This document shows positions 8,398-17,628 of a stretch of 64,000 nt of DNA, in pieces. The stretch's first letter is position 1. Each line of letters starts with the position of its first letter. The DNA comes from Pseudomonas helvetica (lineage in GTDB: Bacteria > Pseudomonadota > Gammaproteobacteria > Pseudomonadales > Pseudomonadaceae). The notes beneath the pieces were generated by a model that searched no databases, was not told the DNA's origin, and saw only the letters and a program-made list of their open reading frames with translations. The stretch is taken from positions 3,359,501 to 3,423,500 of the forward strand of contig NZ_CP150917.1 in the NCBI RefSeq assembly GCF_039908645.1, given 5' to 3'. A program made the position numbers and the translations under genes.

Positions 8398-9297
8398 ATG
8401 ATCGTTAGAGCCAAACCTAATCTGATCAATGTCCTGATTTCACTCAAAGGCTCGATTGCCAAGCGTATCGCGCTGCGCAGCCTTCTGGTGACTCTCCTGG
8501 CCTCTGCTATTGTCCTGGTCGAGACACTCCATCCCGCGTACTTCTCGAAGGTCAATGCCACCCCCTTCACGCTGCTGGGGTTATCACTTTCAATCTTCAT
8601 GAACTTTCGCAACAACGCCTGCTACGACCGCTGGTATGAAGCGCGCAAAGCGCTCGGTGCGATGGTGATGGATGTACGCTCGATGATCAGGGAAACCCAG
8701 GTCATCAAGGACAAACAGCAACGCAGCAAGGTATTGCTCGACCTCTGCGGGTTTGCCCATGCGCTTAACGCCAAGCTTCGCAAAGAAGACGAACTCAGTG
8801 CCGCGAGTACGTGGCTCAGCAGGTTGCCCTCAGCCAACACCCCGAACATCCCTGAACGGATCCTGCGCCACGTCGGCCAACAGTGCTCGACGCTCGCCGA
8901 ATCCGGTGAGATCAACGAATGGCGTTACACGCTGATGGCCAATCACCTGACCAATCTGACCACCACGCAAACGACCTGTGAGCGAATCAAGAGCACCCCA
9001 CTCCCGTTCCCTTACACACTCCTGCTGCACAGGACCATTTACATATTTTGCATCTTGCTGCCCTTCGCGATGGCCGAGCCACTGGGTTGGCTAACGCCGG
9101 TGTTCACCGCGATTGTGAGTTATACGTTTTTTGGGCTGGATGCCATTGGCGACGAATTGGAAGACCCCTTTGGTCGAGATGAAAACGACCTTCCAACCAA
9201 TGCCATTGTGCGCACCATCGAGCGTGAAGTGCTTGACGCCTTGGGTGCGACAGAACTCCCTCCGCTGCTTCAGCCAGTGGATTTCGTGCTGGACTGA
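8398..9297 (+). CDS. Bestrophin-family (UPF0187) membrane protein
   Basis: This 299-residue protein is bestrophin-like, forming pentameric anion or cation channels in the inner membrane. It has an N-terminal hydrophobic helix (about residues 27-45), TLLGLSLSIFMNFRNNACYDRWYEARK, where the FR-N-AYDRW-EARK block is the signature, and two C-terminal helices including FCILLPFAMAEPLGWLTPVFTAIVSY followed by FFGLDAIGDELEDPFGRDENDLP. It starts 45 bases after moaA and 47 bases before moaC on the same strand, so it appears co-transcribed with the Moco genes. That placement is unusual and no link to molybdate handling is established. Confidence 0.85.
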   Translation: MIVRAKPNLINVLISLKGSIAKRIALRSLLVTLLASAIVLVETLHPAYFSKVNATPFTLLGLSLSIFMNFRNNACYDRWYEARKALGAMVMDVRSMIRETQVIKDKQQRSKVLLDLCGFAHALNAKLRKEDELSAASTWLSRLPSANTPNIPERILRHVGQQCSTLAESGEINEWRYTLMANHLTNLTTTQTTCERIKSTPLPFPYTLLLHRTIYIFCILLPFAMAEPLGWLTPVFTAIVSYTFFGLDAIGDELEDPFGRDENDLPTNAIVRTIEREVLDALGATELPPLLQPVDFVLD

Positions 9298-9343
9298 ATC
9301 GCACCCACTACCCATCAAGCACCCGCTGGGGTGAAGGATAAAC

Positions 9344-9850
9344 ATGAACGACTTCAATCAGCCCGATTCCAGGGTGCTGACTCATCTGGATGCCGAGGGC
9401 CGGGCCAACATGGTCGATGTCAGCGAAAAAGATCCGACAAACCGTGAAGCTCAAGCGCAGGCCTGGATACGGATGCAACCCGCCACGTTGAAACTTATCC
9501 AGCAAAACGGGCACCCCAAAGGTGACGTGTTTGCGGTCGCTCGTATCGCCGGGATCATGGCGGCGAAGAAAACCCATGAACTCATTCCGCTGTGTCACCC
9601 ACTGATGCTCAGCGCCATTCACATCGAACTGCAGGCCGTTGAGCCCGATCGCGTCAGAATTGTGAGCACCTGCCGACTTAACGGCAGAACAGGCGTCGAG
9701 CTGGAAGCGCTCACGGCGGCGAGTGTGGCGGCACTGACGATCTACGACATGTGCAAAGCCGTCGACCGAGGGATGATCATCGAGAACATCCAGCTGCTCA
9801 GAAAACACGGCGGAAAATCCGGTAACTTTGAAGCGAGTGTCGCTCAATGA
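9344..9850 (+). CDS. moaC: Cyclic pyranopterin monophosphate synthase
   Basis: MoaC (168 residues) completes formation of cyclic pyranopterin monophosphate after MoaA, in the cytosol. Family blocks are [22 protein letters not shown], with catalytic-region His residues, and [23 protein letters not shown] with the conserved Lys segment. The ATG follows GAAGGA. Its last four bases (ATGA) overlap the moaD start, so translation of the two is probably coupled. Confidence 0.95.
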   Translation: MNDFNQPDSRVLTHLDAEGRANMVDVSEKDPTNREAQAQAWIRMQPATLKLIQQNGHPKGDVFAVARIAGIMAAKKTHELIPLCHPLMLSAIHIELQAVEPDRVRIVSTCRLNGRTGVELEALTAASVAALTIYDMCKAVDRGMIIENIQLLRKHGGKSGNFEASVAQ

Positions 9851-10098
9851 TTCTTATCAACTACTTTGCGCGTTATCGAGAACAACTCGGCATTGGCGGA
9901 GAAAAAATCGCGCTGACCGCGTCATTGCAGAGCATTGACGATGTCAGAAAACTGCTGATCGCCAGAGGCGAGGTGTGGGAGCAAGTCCTCGGTGAAACCA
10001 GCCTCATGTGCGCGCTGAACCAGGAGTTGTGTACGCTCGACGCCGCCATCGAAGACTTCGATGAGATCGCCTTCTTCCCTCAAGTGACGGGGGGTTGA
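9847..10098 (+). CDS. moaD: Molybdopterin synthase small subunit
   Basis: Ubiquitin-like sulfur carrier of 83 residues ending in FFPQVTGG. The terminal Gly-Gly is thiocarboxylated and donates sulfur to the pterin in the MoaD-MoaE complex. It begins with [14 protein letters not shown], the usual beta-strand start of the fold. It overlaps moaC by four bases and is three bases ahead of moaE. Confidence 0.93.
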   Translation: MILINYFARYREQLGIGGEKIALTASLQSIDDVRKLLIARGEVWEQVLGETSLMCALNQELCTLDAAIEDFDEIAFFPQVTGG

Positions 10099-10101
10099 GC
10101 G

Positions 10102-10566
10102 ATGACGGTTCAGGTCCAGACCGAGCTATTCAACCTGAATGAACTGAACAGCCGTTTGCACGCCGAAGACCCTGGCGTTGGTGCCGTGGCCACCTTCGTC
10201 GGCTATGTCCGAGATATCAATCAGGGGGAAAAGGTCAGCAGCCTGTTTCTCGAACATTATCCAGGAATGACCGAGCAATCATTGCAACGCATCGTCGACC
10301 AGGCCAATGACAGGTGGCCTCTTCAGCGAGTGAACATCGTTCACCGCGTGGGTCTTTTGAACGTCGGTGATCCCATCGTGTTTGTCGGCGTTGCCAGCGA
10401 GCATCGACAGGCGGCCTTTGATGCCTGCGCTTTTTTAATGGACTACCTGAAAACACGAGCGCCCTTCTGGAAGCGTGAAGAAACCGGCTCCGGTGACCGT
10501 TGGGTATGCGGCAGAGAGAGTGATCGGCTGGCAGCACGTCGCTGGGAAGGTGGCGATGGGTGCTAG
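10102..10566 (+). CDS. moaE: Molybdopterin synthase catalytic subunit
   Basis: MoaE, 154 residues, makes the dithiolene of molybdopterin together with MoaD. Motifs seen are DPGVGAVATFVGYVRD near residues 23-38, LFLEHYPGMTE, HRVGLLNVGDPIVFVGVAS and KTRAPFWKREE, whose Lys residues are catalytic or bind substrate. Length is normal. It is the last gene of the moaA-to-moaE run and converges on moeA, with a hairpin between them. Confidence 0.95.
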   Translation: MTVQVQTELFNLNELNSRLHAEDPGVGAVATFVGYVRDINQGEKVSSLFLEHYPGMTEQSLQRIVDQANDRWPLQRVNIVHRVGLLNVGDPIVFVGVASEHRQAAFDACAFLMDYLKTRAPFWKREETGSGDRWVCGRESDRLAARRWEGGDGC

Positions 10567-10575
10567 CGGTAGGAG

Positions 10576-10597
10576 CCCCCTCAAATAATTGAGGGGG
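10576..10597. terminator. Convergent hairpin between moaE and moeA
   Basis: Perfect 9-base arms CCCCCTCAA and TTGAGGGGG around ATAA. There is no T-tract, but the position between two converging genes suggests a shared terminator. Confidence 0.6.
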
Positions 10598-10609
10598 TGG
10601 ATAGATCGC

Positions 10610-11815
10610 TTAGAACAAGTCGCAGAACGGAATAAACCGCGCCGTGTCACCGGTCTGCAGCGTGCAACCCTCTGGAATCTCGACCAGTCCATCAGCCCAG
10701 GATGCGCCGAGCAACACGCCTGAACTCTGGTTCGGATAGAGGATGGCGCGCCCCGCCTCCAGCCTGGCTCTGAGGTATTCCCTGCGGCCTCCGGCTTTTG
10801 GCCAATCAAAACCGACGCTCATCGGGAAGCTCAAGGGCGTGACGTCTTCGACGCCCTGGATACGCAACAGATAGGCACGGGCCAACAGTCCAAATGTCAC
10901 CAGCGCCGACGTCGGGTTTCCTGGCAGGCTAATGACCGGCACCGTGCCAAAGTGTCCCACTGTCAGTGGTTTCCCCGGCTTGATCGACAACTTCCAGAAC
11001 AGTGGTTTACCGCATTCACGCAGCACCTGCCCGAGACAATCGGCGTCACCTGCGGACACGCCGCCAGTGGTGAGAATCACGTCCGCTGCGTGTTGCAACT
11101 GTTCGAGTTTGAGCCGCGTCTGCTGTGGCCTATCGGGGAGAATGCCGGCATCGATGACCTCACAACCCAGTGCACTTAACCAGTGGCTCAACAAGGTGCG
11201 ATTGCTGTTGTAGATACAGCCAGGCTTCAAAGGCGTGCCCGGTTCGGCCAGTTCATCGCCTGTGGAGAGCAGCGCAACCCGTGGGCGCCGTACAACATGC
11301 ACATGCGTACATCCCTGGGCCGCGGCGATAGCCAACTCGAAAGGCCCCAGTCGTTTGCCCGCACGGAGCAAAACCCGCCCGACACGGTTCTCCTGGCCCT
11401 GCGGTCGAATATTCTGGCCTGCCGTCAGCGACTGTTTGAAACGTACCCGGCCGTCCTCCAAAAGCTCGACGTTTTCCTGCATCTCGACACTGTTGGCACC
11501 CTCGGGTACCGGCGCTCCGGTAAAGATTCGGGCACAGGTTCCCGGTAGCAACGCTTCGGGGGCCTGACCGGCAAGAATTCGTTGTGACACGGCAAACGGC
11601 TGTCCGCTCCAGTCGCCCACATTCAAGGCATATCCATCCATGGCACTGTTCGGCCAAGGCGGAAGATCGAGAGTTGCCACCAGGTCACTGGCCAACACCC
11701 GTTGCCGTGCGTCACTCAGCGGTACCGACTCGCTATCATGAAGACGCTGCGCTTCGGCCATCGCCAGCAATCTGTCGATGGCCTCCTCCACAGGCATCAG
11801 TTGTGACTGGCTCAT
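10610..11815 (-). CDS. moeA: Molybdopterin molybdenumtransferase
   Basis: MoeA, 401 residues, inserts molybdate into adenylated molybdopterin. Motifs seen are LDLPPWPNSAMDGYAL near the N-terminus, TGDELAEPGTPLKPG, TTGGVSAGDADCLGQVL, KPGKPLTVGHFG and SLPGNPTSALVTF, in the usual order, ending with the small C-terminal domain. Upstream in-frame Met codons exist, but [17 protein letters not shown] at 11815 is the family start, and its ATG overlaps the moaB stop (ATGA). The pair moaB-moeA forms a minus-strand operon. Confidence 0.94.
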   Translation of the reverse strand: MSQSQLMPVEEAIDRLLAMAEAQRLHDSESVPLSDARQRVLASDLVATLDLPPWPNSAMDGYALNVGDWSGQPFAVSQRILAGQAPEALLPGTCARIFTGAPVPEGANSVEMQENVELLEDGRVRFKQSLTAGQNIRPQGQENRVGRVLLRAGKRLGPFELAIAAAQGCTHVHVVRRPRVALLSTGDELAEPGTPLKPGCIYNSNRTLLSHWLSALGCEVIDAGILPDRPQQTRLKLEQLQHAADVILTTGGVSAGDADCLGQVLRECGKPLFWKLSIKPGKPLTVGHFGTVPVISLPGNPTSALVTFGLLARAYLLRIQGVEDVTPLSFPMSVGFDWPKAGGRREYLRARLEAGRAILYPNQSSGVLLGASWADGLVEIPEGCTLQTGDTARFIPFCDLF

Positions 11816-12351
11816 CCCCGTGTCCCGCAGGCTTGCACAGGCTTGAGGTGCGGCACGAAATTGCACGGCCTGTGACGTGCATCCAGCTGCTCGGCAAGAA
11901 TGCCTTCCCACGCAGTTCGACAGGCGCCGGTCGAACCTGGCAGGCAGCACACCAGCGTGCCGTTGGCCAGCCCGGCCAAGGCCCGACTCTGAACCGTGGA
12001 GGTGCCGATATCGAGGATGGAAATCGCCCGAAACAGCTCACCAAAGCCATCAATCTGTTTATCCAGCAAGCAGGCCACCGCCTCAGGTGTGCTGTCGCGC
12101 CCGGTGAACCCGGTCCCCCCGGTAATCAGCACGACCTGAATATGTTCATCGGCAATCCAGGTGGCTACCTGCGCGCGGATTTTATACAGATCATCCTTGA
12201 GCAAGTTACGCTCACTCAGGGTGTGCCCCGCCTCCAGCAATCGACTGACCAGCAATTGCCCAGAGGTATCGTTGGCATATTCACGGGTATCACTGACGGT
12301 CAGCACAGCCATATTCAACGGTACAAATAACGCATCCGACTTAACGCTCAT
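11812..12351 (-). CDS. moaB: Molybdenum cofactor biosynthesis protein B
   Basis: MoaB/MogA-family protein of 179 residues that binds molybdopterin and, in the family, adenylates it before molybdenum insertion. [19 protein letters not shown] opens the fold; [18 protein letters not shown] holds the substrate-binding loop, and [22 protein letters not shown] lies near the end. It is the first gene of the moaB-moeA operon and is divergent from the LysR gene. Confidence 0.93.
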   Translation of the reverse strand: MSVKSDALFVPLNMAVLTVSDTREYANDTSGQLLVSRLLEAGHTLSERNLLKDDLYKIRAQVATWIADEHIQVVLITGGTGFTGRDSTPEAVACLLDKQIDGFGELFRAISILDIGTSTVQSRALAGLANGTLVCCLPGSTGACRTAWEGILAEQLDARHRPCNFVPHLKPVQACGTRG

Positions 12352-12655
12352 GTCATTCTCCGGCAGGCAATAATGAAAGCAATTGCCAGAGGCTAATTCG
12401 CTAAAACAGTCACTGTCTAATCACTCTGGCCAACCGGTTTATCGAGCGCCTCTATCGAGAGCTTTCTCACCCGCAACGATTAGTAGTTTTAACTAAATTC
12501 GCTCGCGATAGAGCCAACCAATCGGTCGGTCAATACGTGTGATTGGACTGACAAGCAGGACAGTGAGATCGTTTGCTGACCCAACTATCGGTGTTTTTAA
12601 TCAAGACACTTACCTGCTTTACTGACATCACATTCATCCCTCGACAGGTGCCATT
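12352..12655. promoter_or_regulatory. Divergent control region (moaB / LysR) with CGATAGA-type repeats
   Basis: This 304-base non-coding gap contains three related elements: GGTTTATCGAG at 12436-12446, CTCTATCGAGAGC at 12450-12462 (both reading CTCGATARA on the minus strand) and GCTCGCGATAGAGCC at 12501-12515. TATCGAG repeats directly 13 bases apart. These match the CTCGATAGACC copies upstream of moaA and suggest one regulator serves both halves of the Moco block. Confidence 0.5.
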
Positions 12656-13546
12656 GTGGACATCAAGCAACTCAAATTCCTGATCGCCCTGGAACAGACT
12701 CGACATTTCGGACAGGCCGCTGCGCGCTGCCACATTACTCAGCCGACGCTGTCCATGCGCTTGCGCAATCTTGAGGATGAACTGGGCCTGGAACTGGTCA
12801 CTCGAGGCCAGCGTTTTGAAGGTTTCACCCAGGCCGGTGAACGCGTGCTGGCCTGGGCGCGAACACTGCTCGCCGCACATGACGGGCTATTTGCTGAGGC
12901 GGCTGCGTGTCGCGGTCAGTTAGTCGGCAATTTGCGCCTGGGCCTGGTGCCTCTCAGCGGCTTTAATCCGATCAGCTACGTTCAGGAGCTTTCCCGTACA
13001 TTCCCGGAGCTCAAGTTCAGTCTGTCATCGATGAGCTCGGACCAAATAATCGAAGGGATTGGTAACAACCAACTGGATCTGGGCATCTGTTATCTCGATC
13101 ACGTGAATTCCAACTATCTGGATTTTTTCGAAATTGGAGAAACCCGCGTCGGCTTGCTGTACGACACGCGCCACTTCCATTTCGAAGGAACGGAAATGAG
13201 CTGGGAAGACGCTGCCGAGCTGCCATTGGGGATGATTAGCAATGGCATGCACTATCGGAAATCCATTGACCTGAGTTTTCGTAGCCGTGGGCTGGACCCA
13301 CAGCCAATACTCGAAACCGATTCGACGTATCAGTTGTTCCAGGCGATTCACGACGGTTTTTGCTGCTCGATCATGCCGCTGGGCAGTGGCCTGGAAAACC
13401 CTATCGAGAATCTGGCCTTTATCAACCTTCCAGATGCAAGTGTTCTCGCGCCCCTGGGTCTGGTGATGCGCAAAACCGAACCTCGCTCGGCCATTGCCGA
13501 GAAATGTTTTGCTGAAGCCCTGAAGCTGTTTGCTGCAAAGAGCTGA
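12656..13546 (+). CDS. LysR-family regulator next to Moco genes
   Basis: This 296-residue LysR-type activator or repressor has a winged helix-turn-helix at about residues 1-60 (HFGQAAARCHITQPTLSMRLRNLEDELG), strikingly like OxyR and the regulators found beside formate dehydrogenase genes in pseudomonads. The effector domain follows. It starts with GTG (MDIKQLKF), the family start, preceded by CAGGTG. Its position, divergent from moaB and near a molybdoenzyme, suggests control of Moco or molybdoenzyme genes. The effector is unknown. Confidence 0.85.
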   Translation: MDIKQLKFLIALEQTRHFGQAAARCHITQPTLSMRLRNLEDELGLELVTRGQRFEGFTQAGERVLAWARTLLAAHDGLFAEAAACRGQLVGNLRLGLVPLSGFNPISYVQELSRTFPELKFSLSSMSSDQIIEGIGNNQLDLGICYLDHVNSNYLDFFEIGETRVGLLYDTRHFHFEGTEMSWEDAAELPLGMISNGMHYRKSIDLSFRSRGLDPQPILETDSTYQLFQAIHDGFCCSIMPLGSGLENPIENLAFINLPDASVLAPLGLVMRKTEPRSAIAEKCFAEALKLFAAKS

Positions 13547-13565
13547 TTCGAGGGTTTGGCACACG

Positions 13566-13590
13566 CCCACTGCATTGACCGTGCAGTGGG
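13566..13590. terminator. Convergent hairpin between two LysR genes
   Basis: Perfect 9-base arms CCCACTGCA and TGCAGTGGG with a 7-base loop, followed by TTCT. It sits in the 57-base gap between converging regulators. Confidence 0.6.
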
Positions 13591-13603
13591 TTCTCAAGCG
13601 CCT

Positions 13604-14491
13604 TCAATCGCTAAACTCGCGTCCCAACTCGGTCGTCAGCCACTGGATGAACCACTGCGCATCCGCCGACAGTTCAGCCGACGGTGTCAGCACCCGGTAG
13701 CTTTCCAGCTTTACCTGTTCTTCAAGCACCCGCACCAGTGTGCCGGCCTTGAGCTCTTCGCGCACCAGCACTTCATTCGCCAGCGCAATGCCTTGCCCGC
13801 TTTCCGCCACCGACAGCGCGTGGTCGTTGTTGACGTACAACACGTCCGAGGTGAGGTGAACATCCAGGCCATTGGCGGCGAACCACATGTTCCACCACTC
13901 GCCGTCGAAGTGAATCAGGTTGTGTTTCAGCAGATCGGCGAGGCAGGTGATCGGTTCGATGCTGGCGAGGTAGCCCGGCGTACAGATCGGAAACACCCGC
14001 GGGCAGATCAGGGTGGCTCGGGAATGGGCGTACTCCCCATCAAGGCCATAGACAATCCCCAGGTCAGCGGTCTTGCCGTCGACATCGGTGAACGTCGAGT
14101 TGGGTTCGATGGCGAACTTCAATCCAGGGCGAAGACGCCGCGCAGCTTCCAGCCTTGGGGTCAACCAGCGTTTGGCGAAACCCGGCACTACCATGATTCG
14201 CAGCCATCGTTCGGAGTCTTTGGGTTGCAACTCCCGCCCTGCCTCGATGATCAACTGCAATGCTGAAGCGATCTTGCAGTGGTACTTCTCGCCGGCACTG
14301 GTCAGCGTGACACCACGCGAGGTGCGCTCAAACAGTTGGGTCCCCAGCCACTCCTCCAACAGCTTCACATGTCGGCCAATGGCTGGCTGAGTCACGTGCA
14401 GCGACTTCGAGGCTTCGACGTAGCTGCCCAAGCGGGCAGCAGCATCAAAGGCACGCACCGCGTTAAGCGGTGGCAAACGGTGGTCAGGCAT
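13604..14491 (-). CDS. LysR-family (GcvA-like) regulator of the ABC/amidase/cyanase locus
   Basis: LysR-type regulator of 295 residues. The N-terminal LPPLNAVRAFDAAARLGSYVEASKSLHVTQPAIGRHVKLLEEWLG is the GcvA-like winged helix, and the C-terminal effector domain follows. It is transcribed away from the transporter operon at 14741, the classic LysR layout, so that operon is its probable target. The inducer is unknown, though a transported amide or cyanate-related compound is a reasonable guess. Confidence 0.86.
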   Translation of the reverse strand: MPDHRLPPLNAVRAFDAAARLGSYVEASKSLHVTQPAIGRHVKLLEEWLGTQLFERTSRGVTLTSAGEKYHCKIASALQLIIEAGRELQPKDSERWLRIMVVPGFAKRWLTPRLEAARRLRPGLKFAIEPNSTFTDVDGKTADLGIVYGLDGEYAHSRATLICPRVFPICTPGYLASIEPITCLADLLKHNLIHFDGEWWNMWFAANGLDVHLTSDVLYVNNDHALSVAESGQGIALANEVLVREELKAGTLVRVLEEQVKLESYRVLTPSAELSADAQWFIQWLTTELGREFSD

Positions 14492-14512
14492 GGCTTGGGA
14501 CGCCTTTTGCTA

Positions 14513-14525
14513 TTAAATTATTTAA
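14513..14525. promoter_or_regulatory. TTAAATTATTTAA palindrome in divergent region
   Basis: Arms TTAAAT and ATTTAA around one base, 22 bases upstream of the LysR start and in an AT-rich patch of the 249-base divergent region (14492-14740). It could be an operator or simply an AT-rich promoter element. Confidence 0.35.
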
Positions 14526-14740
14526 CAGGTGCTATGTTAAAATTGAAGTTTCGCCCCCGCAACCCCTCACTGATAATCGACCCACTAAAGAACAACAAGA
14601 ATCTCCAAAGAGCCCGACGAAGCGGCTCGCTGCACACCCGAACAGATCTCGATCCTGCCCAAAAAAATAATATCCATGGCCTGACGGCACGGCTGTTTGC
14701 AGCATACCGGCACAGGCGATGGGGGAATCGGAGGTAACGC

Positions 14741-15859
14741 ATGAATGCCCTGCATTCGCTGCAAACGCTGGCTGTGTCAATTCGCGCTGTACGCAAAGTC
14801 TACGGTGATCCTCACAGTGGTCCGGTGGCGCTGAAAAGCATCGACCTGGATATCCGCGACAACGAGTTCTTCACCCTCCTCGGCCCTTCGGGCTGCGGCA
14901 AAACCACTCTCCTGCGAATGATCGCCGGGTTCGAATTTCCGACCCAGGGCGAGATCCTGCTCTATGGCGAAAACATCGCCGACCGCCCGCCCTACCAGCG
15001 TCCGGTCAATACGGTGTTCCAGCACTACGCGCTGTTTCCGCACATGACCATTGCCGAGAACCTGGCATTCGGCCTTGAGTCCCACCCGATGGGCAAGGTC
15101 TTGAGCAAGGCGCAGATCGCCGAACGAGTGCGCGAGATGCTGGCGCTGGTGCAAATGGAACGCTTCGCCACGCGGCGCCCGACGCAACTGTCCGGCGGCC
15201 AGCAACAACGAGTCGCCCTGGCCCGGGCCCTGGCGCCCCATCCTAAAGTGCTGCTGCTTGACGAGCCGCTCTCGGCGCTTGACCTCAAACTGCGCCAGGC
15301 CATGCGTGAAGAGTTGAAGGCGATTCAGGCGAAGACCGGCATCACCTTTATCTTCGTCACTCACGATCAGGAAGAAGCCCTGACCATGTCCGACCGCATC
15401 GCCGTGTTGTCCGAAGGTGAGGTGCAGCAGGTTGGCCGTCCAGAGGATATCTACGAACGTCCGCGCAATCGCTTCGTCGCGGACTTCATCGGCGAGACCA
15501 ACTTCATCGAAGGCACGGTCACCCATGTCGAAGCAGGCTTGGCCTGGTTCGCCGGGCCGGCGGGTCACCCGCTCCCCGCTCAACCCTGCAGCGACGTAAA
15601 CGTGGGCGCAACGGTGGCGCTCTCGGTGCGTCCCGAGCGCCTGCATCTGTTGCCCGCCGACACTACCGGCGCCTTGCCGTGCCGGATCGATGCGCAAATC
15701 TACCTCGGCACCGACCTGCAATATCAGGTCAGCCTGAACGACGGTTCACGTCTGACGGTGCGCACGCCCAACAGCGTCGACCAAAGCCTGCGCTTTGCTG
15801 TCGGCAGCCAGGCCGGCCTGCTGTTCGACCGCGGTAGCGCCAGTGTCCTGCTGGATTGA
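14741..15859 (+). CDS. Polyamine-type ABC transporter ATP-binding protein
   Basis: PotA/PotG-like ATPase of 372 residues that energises import at the inner membrane. It shows Walker A GPSGCGKTT (about residues 48-56), the Q-loop, signature [15 protein letters not shown], Walker B LLLDEPLSALD, switch His VTHDQEEALTMSD, and a C-terminal TOBE domain (about 290-370) with SVRPERLHLLP. GGAGG precedes the ATG. It is the first gene of an ATPase-permease-permease-binding-protein operon. Confidence 0.92.
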   Translation: MNALHSLQTLAVSIRAVRKVYGDPHSGPVALKSIDLDIRDNEFFTLLGPSGCGKTTLLRMIAGFEFPTQGEILLYGENIADRPPYQRPVNTVFQHYALFPHMTIAENLAFGLESHPMGKVLSKAQIAERVREMLALVQMERFATRRPTQLSGGQQQRVALARALAPHPKVLLLDEPLSALDLKLRQAMREELKAIQAKTGITFIFVTHDQEEALTMSDRIAVLSEGEVQQVGRPEDIYERPRNRFVADFIGETNFIEGTVTHVEAGLAWFAGPAGHPLPAQPCSDVNVGATVALSVRPERLHLLPADTTGALPCRIDAQIYLGTDLQYQVSLNDGSRLTVRTPNSVDQSLRFAVGSQAGLLFDRGSASVLLD

Positions 15860-15874
15860 GCACGAGGGTTTGTC

Positions 15875-16795
15875 ATGCACGTTCTACCGATATCCAACAC
15901 CCTGGCACGACGTAAAGCCTTTGGCAGTTTTCTCGGGGTCACTCCGGCACTGCTCGCGATCGGCCTGTTTCTGATCGTGCCGATCCTGATCGTCATCGGT
16001 TATTCGCTGATGGAAGCCAACCCCTATGGCGGGGTCAACAAGGTCTTCAGTAGCGATGCCTACACTTCCCTGCTGTTCGAGCGACAACTGGATGACAGCC
16101 TGGCTTTCGCCGATTCCTACCTGATCATCGCCCTGCGCTCGATTGGCCTCGCCGGGCTGACAACCGTGATTACCTTGTTGATCGGCTTCCCGGTCGCGGT
16201 CTGGCTGGCGATGCAACCGGCACACCGGCGCGGGCTGCTGATTTTCCTGATCACCGTGCCGTTCTGGGCCAACCTGCTGATTCGCACCTACGCCTGGATT
16301 CTGCTGCTGCGCAACACCGGGGTCATCAACAACAGCCTGATGGGACTCGGCATTATCGATCAGCCGCTGCAGTTGCTCTATACCGACGGCGCAGTGCTGC
16401 TGGGGCTGGTTTACACCTACGCGCCGTTCGTGGTGCTGCCGATCTACGCGACCCTGGAAAAGATGGACATCCGCCTGCTGGAAGCGGCGCAAGACCTCTA
16501 CGCCGGACGTTGGCGAACGCTGGTCAAAGTCGTGCTGCCGATCGCCAAACCGGGGATTTTCGCTGGCGCCATCCTCACCTTCGTACCGTGCCTGGGGGCG
16601 ATGATTGCCCCGGAGCTGCTCGGTGGCGGGACCAAAATGATGCTTGGCAACCTGATCTTCCGGCAGTTCAGCGATGCGCGGAACTGGCCGTTCGGGGCCG
16701 CCCTGTCGCTGGTGCTGATGGCGGCGGTGATGCTGGTGTTGACCGTGTATGCCCTGCGTGCCGAGCGCCAGCGCATCGCCAAGGGAGGTGAATAA
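15875..16795 (+). CDS. Polyamine-type ABC transporter permease (PotB/PotH-like)
   Basis: Inner-membrane permease of 306 residues with about six transmembrane helices. The first spans roughly 26-48. The cytoplasmic EAA loop ELLEAAQDLYAGRWRTLVKVVLPIAKPGIFAG-type segment contacts the ATPase. The region ITVPFWANLLIRTYAW is typical of PotB/PotH. The stop overlaps the start of the second permease by one base. Confidence 0.9.
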   Translation: MHVLPISNTLARRKAFGSFLGVTPALLAIGLFLIVPILIVIGYSLMEANPYGGVNKVFSSDAYTSLLFERQLDDSLAFADSYLIIALRSIGLAGLTTVITLLIGFPVAVWLAMQPAHRRGLLIFLITVPFWANLLIRTYAWILLLRNTGVINNSLMGLGIIDQPLQLLYTDGAVLLGLVYTYAPFVVLPIYATLEKMDIRLLEAAQDLYAGRWRTLVKVVLPIAKPGIFAGAILTFVPCLGAMIAPELLGGGTKMMLGNLIFRQFSDARNWPFGAALSLVLMAAVMLVLTVYALRAERQRIAKGGE

Positions 16796-17601
16796 TGCAG
16801 CGTCTATTCAAGCGAACCGGCCTCAGCGTTCAGGACTTTCCGGGCTTCGGCGGTTTCAGTTTTCTGTTCTACCTGTACCTCTATGCGCCGATCGTGGTGC
16901 TGGTGGTGTTCTCGTTCAACGCCAACCAGTCGGCTACGGTCTGGACCGGCCTGAGCCTGGACTGGTACCGCGCCGCATTTGCCAATCAGGCCTTGCGCCA
17001 GGCCGCCGGCAACAGCCTGCTGATTGCGGTCTGCGCGAGCATGATCGCCACCGCGATTGCCACCCTCGCCGCGCTCGGCACCTCGCGGGGCGCGAAGTTC
17101 AAAGGCATGCAACTGTCGATGGGCGCAATCATGCTGCCGCTGGTGTTGCCGGAGATCGTGGTCGGCGTCGCCACCCTGGCGCTGTTTTCTACGGTCGGCC
17201 TGTCGCTGGGGTACGGCAACCTGATCATCGCTCATACGGTGTTCTGCATTCCTTTCGCCTACCTGCCGATCCGCGCACGGCTCAATGACATGGACCTGTC
17301 GCTGGAGCAAGCCTCGGCCGACCTGTACGCCGGCCCCTGGCGGACCTTTCGCAAGGTCACGCTACCGCTGTTGATGCCGGGGATCGTCTCCGGGTTGATG
17401 CTGGCCTTCATCGTCTCGCTGGATAACTTCGTGATTTCGATGATGGTCGCCCAGGCCGGTACCACGACCTTGCCAATCTTCATCTTCGGCCTGTTGCGCA
17501 TGGGCGTGACACCCGACGTCAACGCCGTTTCAACGCTGATCCTCGGCGTCTCGGTGTTGTTCGTCAGCCTGTCTTATCTGCTGGGCAAAAAGAAAACCTG
17601 A
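16795..17601 (+). CDS. Polyamine-type ABC transporter permease (PotC/PotI-like)
   Basis: Second permease subunit, 268 residues, with six predicted helices. FYLYLYAPIVVLVVFSFN at the N-terminus and LEQASADLYAGPWRTFRKV followed by TLPLLMPGIVSGLMLAF (EAA loop) are typical of PotC/PotI, as is SLDNFVISMMVAQAGTTTLPIF near the end. AGGGAGGTGAATA precedes the ATG. It pairs with the upstream permease to form the channel. Confidence 0.9.
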   Translation: MQRLFKRTGLSVQDFPGFGGFSFLFYLYLYAPIVVLVVFSFNANQSATVWTGLSLDWYRAAFANQALRQAAGNSLLIAVCASMIATAIATLAALGTSRGAKFKGMQLSMGAIMLPLVLPEIVVGVATLALFSTVGLSLGYGNLIIAHTVFCIPFAYLPIRARLNDMDLSLEQASADLYAGPWRTFRKVTLPLLMPGIVSGLMLAFIVSLDNFVISMMVAQAGTTTLPIFIFGLLRMGVTPDVNAVSTLILGVSVLFVSLSYLLGKKKT

Positions 17602-17628
17602 ACCTTCCAAACACCGTGGGGAATAAGT

